A DNA stretch of 64,000 nucleotides from Caulobacter ginsengisoli (GCF_030814835.1 NZ_JAUSVS010000006.1:1-64000), one strand, 5' to 3'; shown: positions 18,518-29,113, counted from the first letter of the stretch. Numbers and translations are program-made. Notes: generated by a model not told the origin, from the letters alone.

Positions 18518-21500
18518 ATGAGCGACGAGAACGACAACGGCCGGCCGCAGTCCCCTGGTGGACGGACCCCTCTCACGCTGAAGCCCCGCGCGGGCTCGGT
18601 CAGCGCGGGGGTGGTCAAGCAGAGCTTCAGCCATGGCCGGTCGAAAACCGTGGTCGTCGAGACCAAGCGGGCCCGCCCGCATTCGGCGCCCATGGGCAAT
18701 CTCGCCGGCCCCTCCAACGCCGAAAAACGCACGGTCCCCAGCGGCGCGCCCCAGGCCCGTCCGCCCGGCGCCGCGCCCTCCGGCGGCCGTGATCCGTCCG
18801 GCCTGAGCCAGGAAGAACTGCGCGCCCGCCAGCGCGCCATCGAGCTGGCCCGCGAGAACCAGGAACGCGCCGCCGCCGCCGAACGCGCCCGCGCCGAGGA
18901 CGAAGCCCGCCGCCGCGCCGCCGAAGCGGCCGCCGCCGCGCCGAAACCCGCGCCAGCCGCCCCCGCCGCTGAAGCGCCCGCCGCTCCGGCTCCGGCCGCC
19001 CCGACGCCGGCCCCGGCCGCGCCTGTCGCCGCCGCGCCCGAGGCGCCGGCTCCGGTCGCCGCCCAGCCCGCGCCGGCCCCGGCCGCTCCGACTCCGGCGC
19101 CGCGCCCGGCCGAACCGCCCCGCGCCCAGACCCCGGCCCCCGCGCCCGGCCAGACCCGCCAGTACGAGCCGTCCCGCGACCGCCGCGACGACCGGCCCTC
19201 GACCACCACCTACCGGCCCGACCGCCCGGCCAACGTCAATTACGGCCAGCGCGCCCCGCGTGAAGGCGGCGGCGACTTCGCTGCCCGGCCTCCGCGAGAC
19301 GCCGCACCCGGCGCCCCGGCCGCCCGCGACGGCGGCTATGCGGCCCGTCCCCCTCGTGAGGGCGGCAATGACCGTCCCCGTGGCGGCGAGCCCAAGGCCG
19401 GCGAGACCGTCCGCTATTCGGCCCTGGCCCCGCGTCCGGCCCCCGGCCGTCCGGGCGAGCGTCCCACCGGCCCGCGCCCGCCGCGCGGCGCCCCGGTCGG
19501 CGGCCCGCCCGCCACGCCCGAGATCCAGCGCGCCACCCGCCAGGCGCCCCGCCCCGGCTCCGCCAACCTCGACCGCCGTCCCGACGAGGACGAGGGCCGC
19601 CGCGGCGCCAAGGCCGCGCCCGGCACGGACAAGGCCGTCTCCCGCACCAAGGGCGCTCCGCAGCGCCGCGAAGGCCGCCTGACCATCCAGACCCTGGCCG
19701 GTGACGACGAGGGCGCCGTCGAGCGCATGCGCTCGCTCGCCTCGGTCCGCCGGGCCCGGGAGCGTGAACGCGAGAAGCGCCGTGGCGGCGGGGTCGAACA
19801 GGCCCGCATCGCCCGCGAAGTGGTCATTCCCGACGTCATCACCGTGCAGGAGCTGGCCCAGCGTATGGCCACCCGCGGCGTCGAGGTCATCAAGTTCCTG
19901 ATGCGTCAGGGCGTGATGATGAAGATCAACGACGTCATCGACAACGACACCGCCGAGCTGGTGGCCACCGAGTTCGGCCACACCGTCCGCCGCGTCTCGG
20001 AAGCCGACGTCGAAGAGGGCTTCATCGGCGACGAGGACATCGACGATCACCTGGAAGTCCGCGCCCCCGTCGTGGCCGTCATGGGCCACGTCGACCACGG
20101 CAAGACCAGCCTGCTCGACGCCCTGCGCTCCACCGATGTCGCTTCCGGCGAGCATGGTGGCATCACCCAGCATATCGGCGCCTACCAGGTCCGCCTGAAG
20201 GACGGCCACCGGGTGACCTTCCTCGACACCCCCGGCCACGCGGCGTTCAGCGCCATGCGGGCCCGGGGCGCCGACGTCACCGACATCGTGGTTCTGGTGG
20301 TGGCCGCCGATGACGGGGTCATGCCCCAGACCATCGAGGCCATCCAGCATTCCAAGGCGGCCAACGTCCCGATCATCGTGGCCATCAACAAGATGGACAA
20401 GCCCGACGCCGATCCGACCCGGGTGATCAACGAGCTGCTGCAGCACGAGATCGTCGTCGAAAGCCTGGGCGGCGACACCCAGGTGGTGGAAGTCTCGGCG
20501 CTGAAGAAGACCGGTCTGGACGACCTGATCGACAACATCCTGTTGCAGGCCGAGGTCCTCGACCTCAAGGCCAACCCCGACCGTTCGGCCGAGGGCGTGG
20601 TCATCGAGGCCAAGCTGGACAAGGGCCGCGGCCCGGTCTCCACCGTGCTGGTCAAGCGCGGCACCCTGAAACGCGGCGACATCATCGTGGCCGGCTCCCA
20701 CTGGGGCCGGGTGCGCGCCCTGCTCAACGAGCGGGACGAACAGGTCACCGAGGCCGGCCCCTCGACCCCGGTCGAGGTGCTGGGCCTGGACGGCGCCCCC
20801 TCGCCCGGCGAAGCCATCGCCGTGGTCGAGAACGAGGCCCGGGCCCGCGAGATCACCGAATACCGCGAACGCAAGCGCCGCGAAAAGACCGGGGCCGCCC
20901 CCGTCGCCCAGGCCAGCCTGGCCGACATGATGGCCCGTCTTCAGTCCAAGAAGGTCAGCGAACTGCCGCTGGTCATCAAGGCCGACGTGCAGGGCTCGGC
21001 CGAGGCCATCGTCGGCTCGCTGGACAAGATCGGCACCGAGGAGGTCCGCGCGCGGATCATCCTTTCCGGCGCCGGGGCGATCAGCGAGAGCGACGTCATG
21101 CTGGCCAAGGGCGCCGGGGCCCCGATCCTGGGCTTCAACGTCCGTGCGTCGAAGCAAGCCCGCGACCTGGCCGTCCGCGAAGGCGTCGAGATCCGCTACT
21201 ACGCGATCATCTACGACCTGCTGGACGACATCAAAGGCGTGCTCTCGGGCATGCTCTCGCCGATCCAGCGGGAAACCTTCCTGGGCAACGCCCGGGTGCT
21301 GCAGGCCTTCGACATCTCCAAGGTCGGCCGCGTCGCCGGCTGCCGGGTCACCGAGGGCGTGGTCCGCCGCGGCGCCAAGGTCCGGATCGTTCGCGAGAAC
21401 GTCGTGGTCCTGGAACTGGGCACCCTGCAGACCCTCAAGCGCTTCAAGGACGAGGTGGCGGAAGTCACCAACGGCATGGAATGCGGCATGGCCTTCGCCG

Positions 21501-21571
21501 GCTTCCAGGACATCCGCGAAGGCGACGAGATCGAGTGCTTCACGGTGGAAGAGGTCAAGCGGTCGCTGTAG
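18518..21571 (+). CDS. infB: Translation initiation factor IF-2
   Basis: 1017 residues. The N-terminal half is a long low-complexity Ala/Pro/Arg region (about 70-380; AP repeats, RPPREGG repeats), then IF2_N helices, and the GTPase with G1 GHVDHGKT (523-530), DTPGH and NKMD, followed by domains II, III and IV. It places initiator tRNA on the 30S subunit. The start [11 protein letters not shown] is the usual alphaproteobacterial one. A structured leader precedes it. A 1092-codon open frame on the other strand is a GC-bias shadow. Confidence 0.97.
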   Translation: MSDENDNGRPQSPGGRTPLTLKPRAGSVSAGVVKQSFSHGRSKTVVVETKRARPHSAPMGNLAGPSNAEKRTVPSGAPQARPPGAAPSGGRDPSGLSQEELRARQRAIELARENQERAAAAERARAEDEARRRAAEAAAAAPKPAPAAPAAEAPAAPAPAAPTPAPAAPVAAAPEAPAPVAAQPAPAPAAPTPAPRPAEPPRAQTPAPAPGQTRQYEPSRDRRDDRPSTTTYRPDRPANVNYGQRAPREGGGDFAARPPRDAAPGAPAARDGGYAARPPREGGNDRPRGGEPKAGETVRYSALAPRPAPGRPGERPTGPRPPRGAPVGGPPATPEIQRATRQAPRPGSANLDRRPDEDEGRRGAKAAPGTDKAVSRTKGAPQRREGRLTIQTLAGDDEGAVERMRSLASVRRAREREREKRRGGGVEQARIAREVVIPDVITVQELAQRMATRGVEVIKFLMRQGVMMKINDVIDNDTAELVATEFGHTVRRVSEADVEEGFIGDEDIDDHLEVRAPVVAVMGHVDHGKTSLLDALRSTDVASGEHGGITQHIGAYQVRLKDGHRVTFLDTPGHAAFSAMRARGADVTDIVVLVVAADDGVMPQTIEAIQHSKAANVPIIVAINKMDKPDADPTRVINELLQHEIVVESLGGDTQVVEVSALKKTGLDDLIDNILLQAEVLDLKANPDRSAEGVVIEAKLDKGRGPVSTVLVKRGTLKRGDIIVAGSHWGRVRALLNERDEQVTEAGPSTPVEVLGLDGAPSPGEAIAVVENEARAREITEYRERKRREKTGAAPVAQASLADMMARLQSKKVSELPLVIKADVQGSAEAIVGSLDKIGTEEVRARIILSGAGAISESDVMLAKGAGAPILGFNVRASKQARDLAVREGVEIRYYAIIYDLLDDIKGVLSGMLSPIQRETFLGNARVLQAFDISKVGRVAGCRVTEGVVRRGAKVRIVRENVVVLELGTLQTLKRFKDEVAEVTNGMECGMAFAGFQDIREGDEIECFTVEEVKRSL

Positions 21572-21650
21572 CGGCGACGCGAACCTTGTGATCAAGTCGA
21601 GGGCGTGGAACCAGCCGGTTCCGCGCCCTTTGGCTGTCTGGGAGGCGGCG

Positions 21651-22091
21651 ATGAGAGCCTGGCGATGGCTGTTCCTGGCGCCGGCCCTGTTGGCGGCCGG
21701 CTGCGCCACCAAGACCGAGGTCATCTATCCGTCGATGCAGCTCGACTGCGTGGTCGACGTTCCCCGCGCGGAAGTGGAAGTTCACATGGTCATCGACGGC
21801 GTGCGCACCGTGCTGAGTGACGACTTCGAGCGCTACTACCCGGAAGAGGCCAAGACCTCGGGGCTGTCTGGCGTGGCGGTGATGGATTGCAGCAAACGCG
21901 CGTTGGCTGAACCCTGCCGGGTTCTCTCGGCCACCCCGCCGGACGCTGGCTTCGACAAGTCCGCCGCGCGGCTGTCTCGCCTTTTGCGCAATACCGAGAG
22001 CGAAATCCGCATAGAGTTCCGCCTGCTCAAGGCTGCGGGACCCTACCCCAACCCCGATCCCTGCACAGGACGCTATCGAGACAAGCCCTGA
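21651..22091 (+). CDS. Small lipoprotein with TonB-C-like domain
   Basis: 146 residues. Lipoprotein signal MRAWRWLFLAPALLAAGC, lipobox LAAGC with Cys18. The mature part has VEVHMVIDGVRTVLSDDFERYY and a pattern of short strands with conserved cysteines (LDC, MDC, EPC, DPC), similar to TonB C-terminal stand-alone proteins of Caulobacterales such as the one at 4559. Function unknown, location probably outer membrane. GGAGG lies close upstream of ATG 21651. The frame is open further upstream inside infB but that is a shadow. Confidence 0.65.
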   Translation: MRAWRWLFLAPALLAAGCATKTEVIYPSMQLDCVVDVPRAEVEVHMVIDGVRTVLSDDFERYYPEEAKTSGLSGVAVMDCSKRALAEPCRVLSATPPDAGFDKSAARLSRLLRNTESEIRIEFRLLKAAGPYPNPDPCTGRYRDKP

Positions 22092-22157
22092 ACCGGCCGG
22101 CTTGCCAGCCGCCCGAAACTAACCCCATCCTCCCGGCCAATAGGGAGGGCCCAATCC

Positions 22158-22613
22158 ATGGCCAGGAACAACAACGGCAGTGCCGTCGCCATTGTCGGCG
22201 GGGGTCTGGTGGCCGGGGCGGTGGATATCGCCGTCGCCACCGTCATCTATCACATCCCCACCTGGCAGAAGACGCTGCAGGCGGTCGCCCGGGGCTGGTA
22301 CGGCAAGGCCAGCTTCGAGATGGGCATGCAGTCGGTGATTGTCGGGGCGCTGTCGCAGGCGCTGATCTGCATGATCATCGCCGCGCTCTACATCCAGTTC
22401 GCCGGCTCGCTGCTGCGCCGGCCCTGGCTGGGCGGGACCTTGCTGGGGATCGTGGTCTATCTGGTGATGAACTATGTCGTCGTGCCACTCTCCAAGGCCG
22501 GCGGCGGCTGGCACATGCCCAAGTTGGACATGAACTTCGTCCTGACGGTCCTGGCCAACATCCTGCTGGGTCTGATCATCGCCCACTTCGCCGCGCGGTT
22601 CGCCAAGCGGTGA
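22158..22613 (+). CDS. Uncharacterised four-TM membrane protein
   Basis: 151 residues. Four hydrophobic helices (about 9-28, 54-78, 85-107 and 123-146). A charged start (MARNNNGS), a GGGLVAGAVDIAVATVIYH first helix and a WYGKAS loop recall the YagU-like/DUF1440 membrane family, but I am not sure. GGGAGGG precedes the ATG. Its stop overlaps the GTG of the next small gene (GTGA), so the two are translationally coupled and may form one membrane complex. Confidence 0.7.
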   Translation: MARNNNGSAVAIVGGGLVAGAVDIAVATVIYHIPTWQKTLQAVARGWYGKASFEMGMQSVIVGALSQALICMIIAALYIQFAGSLLRRPWLGGTLLGIVVYLVMNYVVVPLSKAGGGWHMPKLDMNFVLTVLANILLGLIIAHFAARFAKR

Positions 22614-22750
22614 CGCTGCAGCCCTGGACACTGACGATCGACGCCCAGGCCGTACTGATCGGCCTGGGCGTGGTTCTCCTCGCTATCCTGGCGGCGACCC
22701 TTGTGGCGCGGGCGCGGCGGGCCAAGGAAAAGCCACAGGACGAAGGATAA
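22610..22750 (+). CDS. 46-residue single-TM peptide
   Basis: A short frame beginning with GTG in a GTGA overlap with the gene before it. The product (MTLQPWTLTIDAQAVLIGLG, then VVLLAILAATLVARARR and a charged tail ending EKPQDEG) has one TM of about 22 residues followed by a positive cluster, so N-out/C-in. The overlap, the good TM and the positive-inside tail argue that it is real. The next gene starts 8 bp later. Function unknown. Confidence 0.6.
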   Translation: MTLQPWTLTIDAQAVLIGLGVVLLAILAATLVARARRAKEKPQDEG

Positions 22751-22758
22751 TCCCGGTC

Positions 22759-23277
22759 ATGCGCAAGCTTCTGATCCCCCTCCTGCTGGCCGCCACGACC
22801 CTGTCGGCCTGCGCCACGGCCGAGCGGCTGGACGCGGCGGGCGATGTCCACGACCTGCTGGTCGCCATCCGCGACAACGACCGGGCGACGTTCAACAACC
22901 ATGTCGACCGCAAGGCCCTGAAGGCCTCCATCGAGTCCCGCCTGGTCCGCGAGGCCCAGAAGACCGACATGGACGACAAGCTCAAAGCCCTCACCGCCCT
23001 GCTGGCCCCGACCCTGGCCGACGTGGCCGGCGACGCCCTGATCCAGCCCAAGGTGTTCCGGGGCGTGGCCAACTATTACGGCTACACCCCCGACAAGCCG
23101 ATCCCGGGGCGACTGGCCATCGGCGCGGCGCTGAAAGCCATGCCCGACGGCCGGGTCTGCGCCACCAAGAAGAAGGACGGGCCCTGCGTGCTGATCTTCA
23201 CCCGCGAGGACGGGGCCTGGAAGCTGTCGGGCTTCGAAGGCGACATCTCGGACTTGCGCACCAAGGCCGCCCGGTAG
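22759..23277 (+). CDS. DUF2939-like lipoprotein
   Basis: 172 residues. Signal peptide with a lipobox-like LSAC (Cys18; MRKLLIPLLLAATTLSAC). The mature N-terminus (VHDLLVAIRDNDRATFNNHVDRKALKASIESRLV) fits DUF2939: a helical pair with a conserved D-N-D and V-D-x-x-x-L-K, followed by a small alpha/beta part. Probably periplasmic and membrane-tethered. Function unknown. It is in line with the preceding small membrane genes and the next periplasmic protein. Confidence 0.75.
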   Translation: MRKLLIPLLLAATTLSACATAERLDAAGDVHDLLVAIRDNDRATFNNHVDRKALKASIESRLVREAQKTDMDDKLKALTALLAPTLADVAGDALIQPKVFRGVANYYGYTPDKPIPGRLAIGAALKAMPDGRVCATKKKDGPCVLIFTREDGAWKLSGFEGDISDLRTKAAR

Positions 23278-23289
23278 AAACAGCCCGTC

Positions 23290-23856
23290 ATGAAAACCGT
23301 TCTGCGTCTCGCGGCTTTCGCCGCCGTTCCCCTGCTGCTGGCCACTGGCGCCCAGGCCGCCGAAAAACGCATGGTCACCTTCGATTCCGCCTCGCCGGAG
23401 GCCCGCCAGCTGACCGGCGCCGGCCTGACCTTCGTCTTCACCAAGAGCCTGCTGGGCGCCCCCAAGGTGCTGGCCGTGCGGGCCACCGCCGTGCCGGTCG
23501 GCATCATCCCCAAGCCCTCGCGCGACGGCGCGGTCAACCGCGAGCTCGACCGGCTGATGGGCGAGGACGGCGGCCGCGGCGAGCTCTTCCAGATCGACCC
23601 CGACGCGGCCGAGGGCAAGGTGATGATCAAGGCCTTCTGCCCGGGCTCCACCCGGGGCTGGCTGGCCGTCTCGGACCTGACCAGCCATCGCGGCCTGAGG
23701 GTCTACGCCTTCGGCGACAACCCCTCGGGCGGCGCCTTGCGCATCTGCGCCAGGATGGACTTCGCCTTCCGCGGCGAATGGCGCATGCCCGGCGTCCCCG
23801 GCATCGACCCGACCAAGGCGGTGTTCAAGGCCGACTACGGCTATCCGGGCAGCTAG
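23290..23856 (+). CDS. Uncharacterised periplasmic protein
   Basis: 188 residues. Signal peptide MKTVLRLAAFAAVPLLLATG with cleavage after AQA-A (about residue 24). The mature part contains two cysteines (AFCPGSTRGW and LRICARMDF), probably a disulphide, and a mixed strand pattern. No family recognised. It lies 12 bp after the DUF2939-like gene; the stop is within the GGGGCTA palindrome. Confidence 0.7.
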   Translation: MKTVLRLAAFAAVPLLLATGAQAAEKRMVTFDSASPEARQLTGAGLTFVFTKSLLGAPKVLAVRATAVPVGIIPKPSRDGAVNRELDRLMGEDGGRGELFQIDPDAAEGKVMIKAFCPGSTRGWLAVSDLTSHRGLRVYAFGDNPSGGALRICARMDFAFRGEWRMPGVPGIDPTKAVFKADYGYPGS

Positions 23857-23938
23857 GGGCTAGGGATTAGGGGCTAGGGGCTGCGGATTCGTATCCAGCC
23901 CGGTCTTGCTAACCCCTAGTCCCTGGCCCCTAATCCCT
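23854..23938. repeat. Palindromic element family C, copy 2 (GGGGCTA type)
   Basis: GGGGCTAGGGATTAGGGGCTAGGGG on the left pairs with CTAACCCCTAGTCCCTGGCCCCTAATCCCT on the right around a loop TGCGGATTCGTATCCAGCCC. The same 7-mer units occur at 17584-17660. Here too the left arm starts at a stop codon and the right arm ends just before the next gene. Confidence 0.8.
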
Positions 23939-23957
23939 CCTCTTACGGGGAGCGAGC

Positions 23958-24746
23958 ATGGCCGATATCGACGCGCTGGCGGGTTATGACCGCTTCAAGT
24001 TCACGCATGACGGCCGCACCCGCGAGGTCTTCCGCAAGGGCTCGGGCCCGGCGGTGATCATCATGCATGAGATCCCCGGCCTGCATCCGCAGGTGGTCGA
24101 CTATGCCGACCGGGTCGCCGCCGCCGGTATGAGCGTCTACCTGCCCAGCCTGTTCGGCGCGCCGGGCAGGAAGGTCACCATCCCCTACGCGCTCGGCGAG
24201 ATGTTCATGAACATCTGTATCCGCCGCGAATTCCATGTCTGGGCCGGGCAGGGCTCCAGCCCCATCGTCGACTGGCTGCGGGCCCTGGCGCGCAAGGCCC
24301 ATGCCGAGTGCGGCGGGCCGGGGGTCGGGGCGCTGGGCATGTGTTTCACCGGCGGCTTCGCCCTGGCCATGATGACCGAGCCGGCCGTGGTGGCCCCGGT
24401 GCTGTCGCAGCCCTCGCTGCCGCTGGGCAAGAAGGGCAAGGCGTCGATCGACAGCTCGCCGGCCGAGATCGCCTGCGCCAAGCGGCGGTTCGAGGACGAG
24501 GACCTCTCCCTGCTGGGCCTGCGCTTCAAGGGCGACGACTTCGTGCCGGACGAGCGCTTCGCCTTTCTGAAGGAAACCTTCGGCGACCGCTTCGAGGACA
24601 TCACCCTGGCGGCCGAGGACGGCGCCCCCGGCACGGGCCGCCCGCCCCACTCGGTGCTCACCATCCATCTGCGCAATTCGGGACCCACCAAGGACGCCGA
24701 GGCCCGCACGGTCAGCTTCTTCCGGGAGCGGTTGGGGCTGGCTTAG
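23958..24746 (+). CDS. Dienelactone hydrolase-family alpha/beta hydrolase
   Basis: 262 residues. Fold cues: PAVIIMHEIPGLHPQVVDYADR (residues 31-52) with the conserved E38 and the Cys nucleophile in G-M-C129-F-T-G-G, the dienelactone hydrolase elbow. The His of the triad is probably in the C-terminal SVLTIHLRN segment. Cytosolic, no signal peptide. It could cleave lactones or small esters; the natural substrate is unknown. It is flanked on both sides by palindromic elements (families C and D), so it is transcribed alone. Confidence 0.88.
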   Translation: MADIDALAGYDRFKFTHDGRTREVFRKGSGPAVIIMHEIPGLHPQVVDYADRVAAAGMSVYLPSLFGAPGRKVTIPYALGEMFMNICIRREFHVWAGQGSSPIVDWLRALARKAHAECGGPGVGALGMCFTGGFALAMMTEPAVVAPVLSQPSLPLGKKGKASIDSSPAEIACAKRRFEDEDLSLLGLRFKGDDFVPDERFAFLKETFGDRFEDITLAAEDGAPGTGRPPHSVLTIHLRNSGPTKDAEARTVSFFRERLGLA

Positions 24747-24765
24747 CCGCTGACATTGCTCCGCT

Positions 24766-24934
24766 CTCTCCTCGCCCCTAGGGCGAGGTGGCCCGGAGGG
24801 CCGGAGTGGGGAGCGACTACAGCACACAAGAACAGGCGTTCCTCCACCGGCGGCGCTTCGTTCTGCATCTGAGTGCCGGGCGTGCTCCCCACTCCGTCAG
24901 CTTCGCTGCCACCTCGCCCTAGGGGCGAGGAGAG
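24766..24934. repeat. Palindromic element family D, copy 1 (27-bp perfect arms)
   Basis: Perfect 27-bp inverted repeats at 24766-24792 and 24908-24934. Each arm contains CTCGCCCCTAGGGCGAG, itself nearly palindromic. A second, inner pair GGAGTGGGGAGC / GCTCCCCACTCC adds to the stem. No coding potential. The element occupies most of the 300-bp space between the dienelactone hydrolase and rbfA; the remaining bases before rbfA hold nothing I can name. Confidence 0.85.
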
Positions 24935-25047
24935 TTCTGTCGGCAGCTTCCGGGCTGGACACCCCGGCCTAACGCGCCTAGAGACCCGCCCTTCGCGATT
25001 TTGAGCCCGCCGCGCGTTCGATCCGCCGCCGGGCAAGGCAAAGGGCC

Positions 25048-25479
25048 ATGAGCCGAACCACTCCCAAGCGTCCTGTCCTGACAGGCCCGACCCAACGCCA
25101 GCTGCGCGCCGGCGAGCTGATCCGCCATGCGCTGGTCGAGATCCTCCGTGAGGAACCGCCCAGGGATCCGGCCATCGAGAACGTCTCGATCACGGTGTCG
25201 GAGGTGCGGATCAGCCCCGACCTCAAGCACGCCATCTGCTTCGTCGAGCCGCTGGGCGCCGGCGTCACCGGCGCGGGCAACGAGGCGGAAATCGTCAAGG
25301 CGCTGAACAGATCGACCAAGTTCATGCGCGGGCGCCTGAGCCGGCACATCGACATGAAGTTCACCCCCGACCTGAAGTTCGTTCACGACCAGAGCTTCGA
25401 CGCGGCCAGCCAGATCGACCGGCTGTTCGATAATCCCAAGGTGCAGGCCGACCTGGCCAAGCGGGACGAGGACCAGTGA
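25048..25479 (+). CDS. rbfA: 30S ribosome-binding factor RbfA
   Basis: 143 residues with the KH-like RbfA fold: [21 protein letters not shown], the [21 protein letters not shown] strand and the C-terminal [20 protein letters not shown], typical for alphaproteobacteria. It aids late 16S 5'-end processing and cold adaptation. Its stop overlaps the truB start (GTGA). Start at ATG 25048 ([15 protein letters not shown]). Confidence 0.95.
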   Translation: MSRTTPKRPVLTGPTQRQLRAGELIRHALVEILREEPPRDPAIENVSITVSEVRISPDLKHAICFVEPLGAGVTGAGNEAEIVKALNRSTKFMRGRLSRHIDMKFTPDLKFVHDQSFDAASQIDRLFDNPKVQADLAKRDEDQ

Positions 25480-26408
25480 GCCGCCGCAAGAAGGGCGACA
25501 AGGTCTCCGGCTGGATCTGCCTGGACAAACCCTACGAGATCACCTCGACCCAGGCCGTCGGCCGGGTGCGGCGGGTGTTCAACGCCCAGAAGGCCGGCCA
25601 TGCCGGCACGCTCGACCCGCTGGCCACCGGCATCCTGCCCATTGCGCTGGGGGAGGCGACCAAGACCGTCTCCTTCCTGGTCGACAGCGACAAGACCTAC
25701 CGCTTCGTCATCCGCTGGGGCATCGCCACCGACAGCTTCGACCGCGAGGGCGAGGTCACCGCCCGCTCCGACGTGCGCCCCACCCGCGAGCAGGTGGAGG
25801 CGGTGCTGCCGGACTTCGTCGGCGAGATCGACCAGGTCCCGCCCAACTACTCGGCCATCAAGGTCGACGGCGAGCGGGCCTATGACCTGGCCCGCAGCGG
25901 CGAGGATTTCGAGCTGGCCAGCCGCAAGGTGGTCATCCACTCCGCCGCCGTCACCGACGTCCCGGACGCCGACCACATCGAGCTGACCATCGACTGCGGC
26001 AAGGGCACCTATGTCCGCGCCATCGCCCGGGATCTGGCCCAAAAGCTGGGGGCCTGCGCCCACGTCGCCTCGCTGCGCCGCACCCGGGTCGGCCCGTTTG
26101 GGGAAGACAATGCGATAACGCTGGAAAAACTGGAAGAAATGAGCCATAAGCCCGGCCTTCCGGAGACGATGCTCCCGGTCGAGACCGCACTGGACGACAT
26201 CCCGGTGCTGGCCGTGACCGCAGAGGACGCCTTCCGGCTGGCCCAGGGACGGTCCATCGTTCTCCTTCCCCGACAGGTCGAAGCGCTGAAGGCCCGCCTC
26301 ACCGGCGGCTCCCGGATGGTTTCGGCGATGGAGGGAAAGAGACTGGTCGCCCTGGCCGAGATGCGCGCCGGACAGCTCAATCCGGTGCGGGTCTTCATTC
26401 AGGCCTAG
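25476..26408 (+). CDS. truB: tRNA pseudouridine-55 synthase
   Basis: 310 residues, GTG start in a 4-bp overlap with rbfA. The catalytic motif [14 protein letters not shown] contains Asp47; [19 protein letters not shown] and [20 protein letters not shown] are TruB signatures. It modifies U55 of the T-loop in all elongator tRNAs. rpsO follows after 15 bp. Confidence 0.97.
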   Translation: MSRRKKGDKVSGWICLDKPYEITSTQAVGRVRRVFNAQKAGHAGTLDPLATGILPIALGEATKTVSFLVDSDKTYRFVIRWGIATDSFDREGEVTARSDVRPTREQVEAVLPDFVGEIDQVPPNYSAIKVDGERAYDLARSGEDFELASRKVVIHSAAVTDVPDADHIELTIDCGKGTYVRAIARDLAQKLGACAHVASLRRTRVGPFGEDNAITLEKLEEMSHKPGLPETMLPVETALDDIPVLAVTAEDAFRLAQGRSIVLLPRQVEALKARLTGGSRMVSAMEGKRLVALAEMRAGQLNPVRVFIQA

Positions 26409-26423
26409 AGCGGAGAAAACCCG

Positions 26424-26693
26424 ATGTCGATCACGGCCGAGCGCAAGACCGCGCTCATCAACGAACACGCCCGCGGCGAAGCCGACACCGGCAGCGCCGA
26501 AGTCCAGGTGGCGATCCTGACCGAACGGATCTCGAACCTGACCGAGCACTTCAAGACCCACAAGAAGGACAACCACTCGCGCCGCGGCCTGCTCAAGCTG
26601 GTCTCGCAGCGCCGGTCGCTCCTGGACCACCTGAAGAAGACCCATGCGGACCGCTACCAGGTCCTGATCGAAAAGCTGGGTCTGCGCCGCTAA
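26424..26693 (+). CDS. rpsO: Ribosomal protein uS15
   Basis: 89 residues, the standard length. SVTER-type start ([36 protein letters not shown]) and C-terminal [25 protein letters not shown] primary 16S-binding protein of the 30S platform. Good GGAG Shine-Dalgarno. Located, as is usual, just before pnp. Confidence 0.98.
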   Translation: MSITAERKTALINEHARGEADTGSAEVQVAILTERISNLTEHFKTHKKDNHSRRGLLKLVSQRRSLLDHLKKTHADRYQVLIEKLGLRR

Positions 26694-26703
26694 GCCATCC
26701 CGA

Positions 26704-26729
26704 TCGCCCCGGTCATCACTGGCCGGGGC
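26704..26729 (+). terminator. Hairpin between rpsO and pnp
   Basis: CGCCCCGG / CCGGGGCG stem (26704-26711, 26722-26729) with a 10-nt loop, 10 bp after the rpsO stop. No proper U-run follows, so it may attenuate or mark the 3' end of rpsO mRNA rather than fully terminate. The following 175 bp up to pnp hold the pnp leader, where RNase III/PNPase autoregulation is usual in other bacteria; no clear motif is seen there. Confidence 0.55.
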
Positions 26730-26904
26730 GTTCGACTATCCGCCATCCGCTCCTTCAGGCTCTGGAGCGCCGGCGGCGATACACGACCGTCGAGGGTTCA
26801 AACGAGATCCTCACCGGGCCTGACATCTGGAGAGGATTTCGGCACAGCCGCCCTGTCCGCCCCGTAGGGAATACGCCCGCGGGAATGAGAGAAACGAAAG
26901 ACTC

Positions 26905-29055
26905 ATGTTCGACATCAAAAAGAAAACCATCAACTGGGGCGGCAAGCCGCTGACCCTGGAAACCGGCCGCATCGCCCGTCAAGCCGACGGCGCGGTCCTG
27001 GTCACCATGGGCGAGACCGTCGTCCTGGCCACCGCCGTCTACGCCAAGGCCGCCAAGCCCGGTCAGGACTTCTTCCCCCTGACCGTCAACTACCAGGAGC
27101 GCACCTACGCCGCCGGCAAGATCCCGGGCGGCTTCTTCAAGCGCGAGGGCCGGCCCTCCGAGAAGGAAACCCTGGTGTCGCGCCTGATCGACCGGCCGAT
27201 CCGTCCGCTGTTCGTCAAGGGCTTCAAGAACGAAGTGCAGGTCGTCTGCACCGTGCTGGCCCACGACCTGGAGCATGATCCGGACATCCTGGCCATGGTC
27301 GGCGCCTCGGCCGCCCTGGTCATCTCCGGCGCCCCCTTCATGGGCCCGATCGCCGGCGCCCGCGTCGGCTGGATCAATGGTGAGTACGTCCTCAACCCGA
27401 CCATCGACGAGCTCAAGGAATCGGCGATGGACCTGGTCATCGCCGGCACGTCCGACGCGGTGATGATGGTCGAATCCGAGATCAAGGAACTCAGCGAAGA
27501 GATCGTCCTGGGCGCCATCGACTTTGCCCACAAGGGCATGCAGCCGGTGATCGACGCCATCATCGAGCTGGCCGAACACGCCGCCAAGGAGCCCTTCGAG
27601 TTCCAGGCGGAAGACACCGACGCCATCAAGGCCGAGATGAAGACCCTGGTCGGCGCCGACATCATCGCCGGCTACAAGATCACCAAGAAGCAGGACCGCT
27701 ACGAAGCGATCGGCCTGGCCAAGAAGAAGGCCATCGCCGCCCTGGGCAAGTCGGACGCCAACCCTGAAGGCCACGACCCGCTGAAGCTGGCCGGCGTCTA
27801 CAAGGAACTGGAGGCCGACGTCGTCCGCCGCGCCATCCTCGACACCGGCATCCGCATCGACGGCCGCCCGGTGGACAAGGTCCGCCCGATCGTCTCGGAA
27901 GTGGGCGTGCTGCCCCGGGCCCACGGCTCGGCGCTGTTCACTAGAGGTGAGACCCAGGCCCTGGTGGTCGCCACCCTGGGCACCGGCGACGACGAGCAGT
28001 TCATCGACGCCCTGGAGGGCACCTACAAGGAGAAGTTCCTCCTGCACTACAACTTCCCCCCCTTCAGCGTCGGGGAAACCGGCCGCATGGGCAGCCCCGG
28101 CCGCCGCGAAATCGGCCACGGCAAGCTGGCCTGGCGCGCGGTCCGTCCGGTCCTGCCGTCGACGGAAGACTTCCCCTACACCATCCGCCTGGTCTCCGAG
28201 ATCATGGAGTCCAACGGCTCCTCCTCGATGGCCACGGTCTGCGGCTCCTCGCTGGCCATGATGGACGCGGGCGTGCCGCTGATCCGTCCGGTCTCGGGCA
28301 TCGCCATGGGCCTGATCCTGGAAAGTGACGGCTACGCGGTCCTCAGCGACATCCTGGGTGACGAAGACCACCTGGGCGACATGGACTTCAAGGTCGCCGG
28401 CACCAGCGAGGGCATCACCAGCCTGCAGATGGACATCAAGATCGCCGGGATCACCCAGGAGATCATGAAGAAGGCCCTCGACCAGGCCAAGGCCGGCCGC
28501 GCCCACATCCTCGAAGAGATGGGCAAGGCCATGGACGCGCCCCGCGAAGAGCTGGGCGAATACGCCCCCAAGATCGAGACCATCAAGGTCCCGCTCGACA
28601 AGATCCGTGAAGTGATCGGCACCGGCGGCAAGGTGATCCGCGAGATCGTCGCCACCACCGGCGCCAAGGTCGACATCGCCGACGACGGCACCATCAAGAT
28701 CGCCGCCTCCGACCAGGCCAAGATCGACGCCGCCAAGGACTGGATCAAGTCGATCGCCTCGGAGCCGGAAGTCGGCGCCATCTACAACGGCAAGGTCGTC
28801 AAGGTCGTCGACTTCGGCGCCTTCGTGAACTTCTTCGGCGCCAAGGACGGCCTGGTCCACATCAGCCAGATCAGCAAGGACAAGGTCGCCAAGACCTCGG
28901 ACGTGCTGAGCGAAGGCCAGATGGTCAAGGTCAAACTCCTGGGCTTCGACGACCGCGGCAAGACCAAGCTGTCGATGAAGGTCGTGGACCAGGAGACGGG
29001 CGAGGACCTGTCGAAGAAGGAAGAAGTGGCTCCGGAGGACGCGGTCGCGACTTAA
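26905..29055 (+). CDS. pnp: Polyribonucleotide nucleotidyltransferase (PNPase)
   Basis: 716 residues. Two RNase PH domains (the first from [20 protein letters not shown]; the second from [14 protein letters not shown]), with [20 protein letters not shown] active-site elements, then KH ([20 protein letters not shown]) and S1 ([21 protein letters not shown]) domains. It is a phosphorolytic 3'-5' exoribonuclease and degradosome component. Normal length. It is followed by an intrinsic terminator. Confidence 0.98.
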   Translation: MFDIKKKTINWGGKPLTLETGRIARQADGAVLVTMGETVVLATAVYAKAAKPGQDFFPLTVNYQERTYAAGKIPGGFFKREGRPSEKETLVSRLIDRPIRPLFVKGFKNEVQVVCTVLAHDLEHDPDILAMVGASAALVISGAPFMGPIAGARVGWINGEYVLNPTIDELKESAMDLVIAGTSDAVMMVESEIKELSEEIVLGAIDFAHKGMQPVIDAIIELAEHAAKEPFEFQAEDTDAIKAEMKTLVGADIIAGYKITKKQDRYEAIGLAKKKAIAALGKSDANPEGHDPLKLAGVYKELEADVVRRAILDTGIRIDGRPVDKVRPIVSEVGVLPRAHGSALFTRGETQALVVATLGTGDDEQFIDALEGTYKEKFLLHYNFPPFSVGETGRMGSPGRREIGHGKLAWRAVRPVLPSTEDFPYTIRLVSEIMESNGSSSMATVCGSSLAMMDAGVPLIRPVSGIAMGLILESDGYAVLSDILGDEDHLGDMDFKVAGTSEGITSLQMDIKIAGITQEIMKKALDQAKAGRAHILEEMGKAMDAPREELGEYAPKIETIKVPLDKIREVIGTGGKVIREIVATTGAKVDIADDGTIKIAASDQAKIDAAKDWIKSIASEPEVGAIYNGKVVKVVDFGAFVNFFGAKDGLVHISQISKDKVAKTSDVLSEGQMVKVKLLGFDDRGKTKLSMKVVDQETGEDLSKKEEVAPEDAVAT

Positions 29056-29085
29056 GCGGCGGCGTTACCGAGCTAGACGTGCGAG

Positions 29086-29113
29086 CGGGCGGTCCGAGAG
29101 GGCCGCCCGTTTT
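29086..29113 (+). terminator. Intrinsic terminator after pnp
   Basis: CGGGCGG / CCGCCCG stem (29086-29092, 29103-29109) with a 10-nt loop, followed by TTTTGCGTTT. It lies 30 bp after the pnp stop and marks the left border of the accessory region. Confidence 0.8.

Noticed and set aside
18446..21724. 1092-codon open frame on the minus strand across infB
   Set aside because: Shadow of infB; repetitive Gly/Arg composition and no start signals.
26790..26830. GGGTTCAAACGAGATCC looked like a tRNA T-arm
   Set aside because: No acceptor stem, D-arm or anticodon arm can be built around it.
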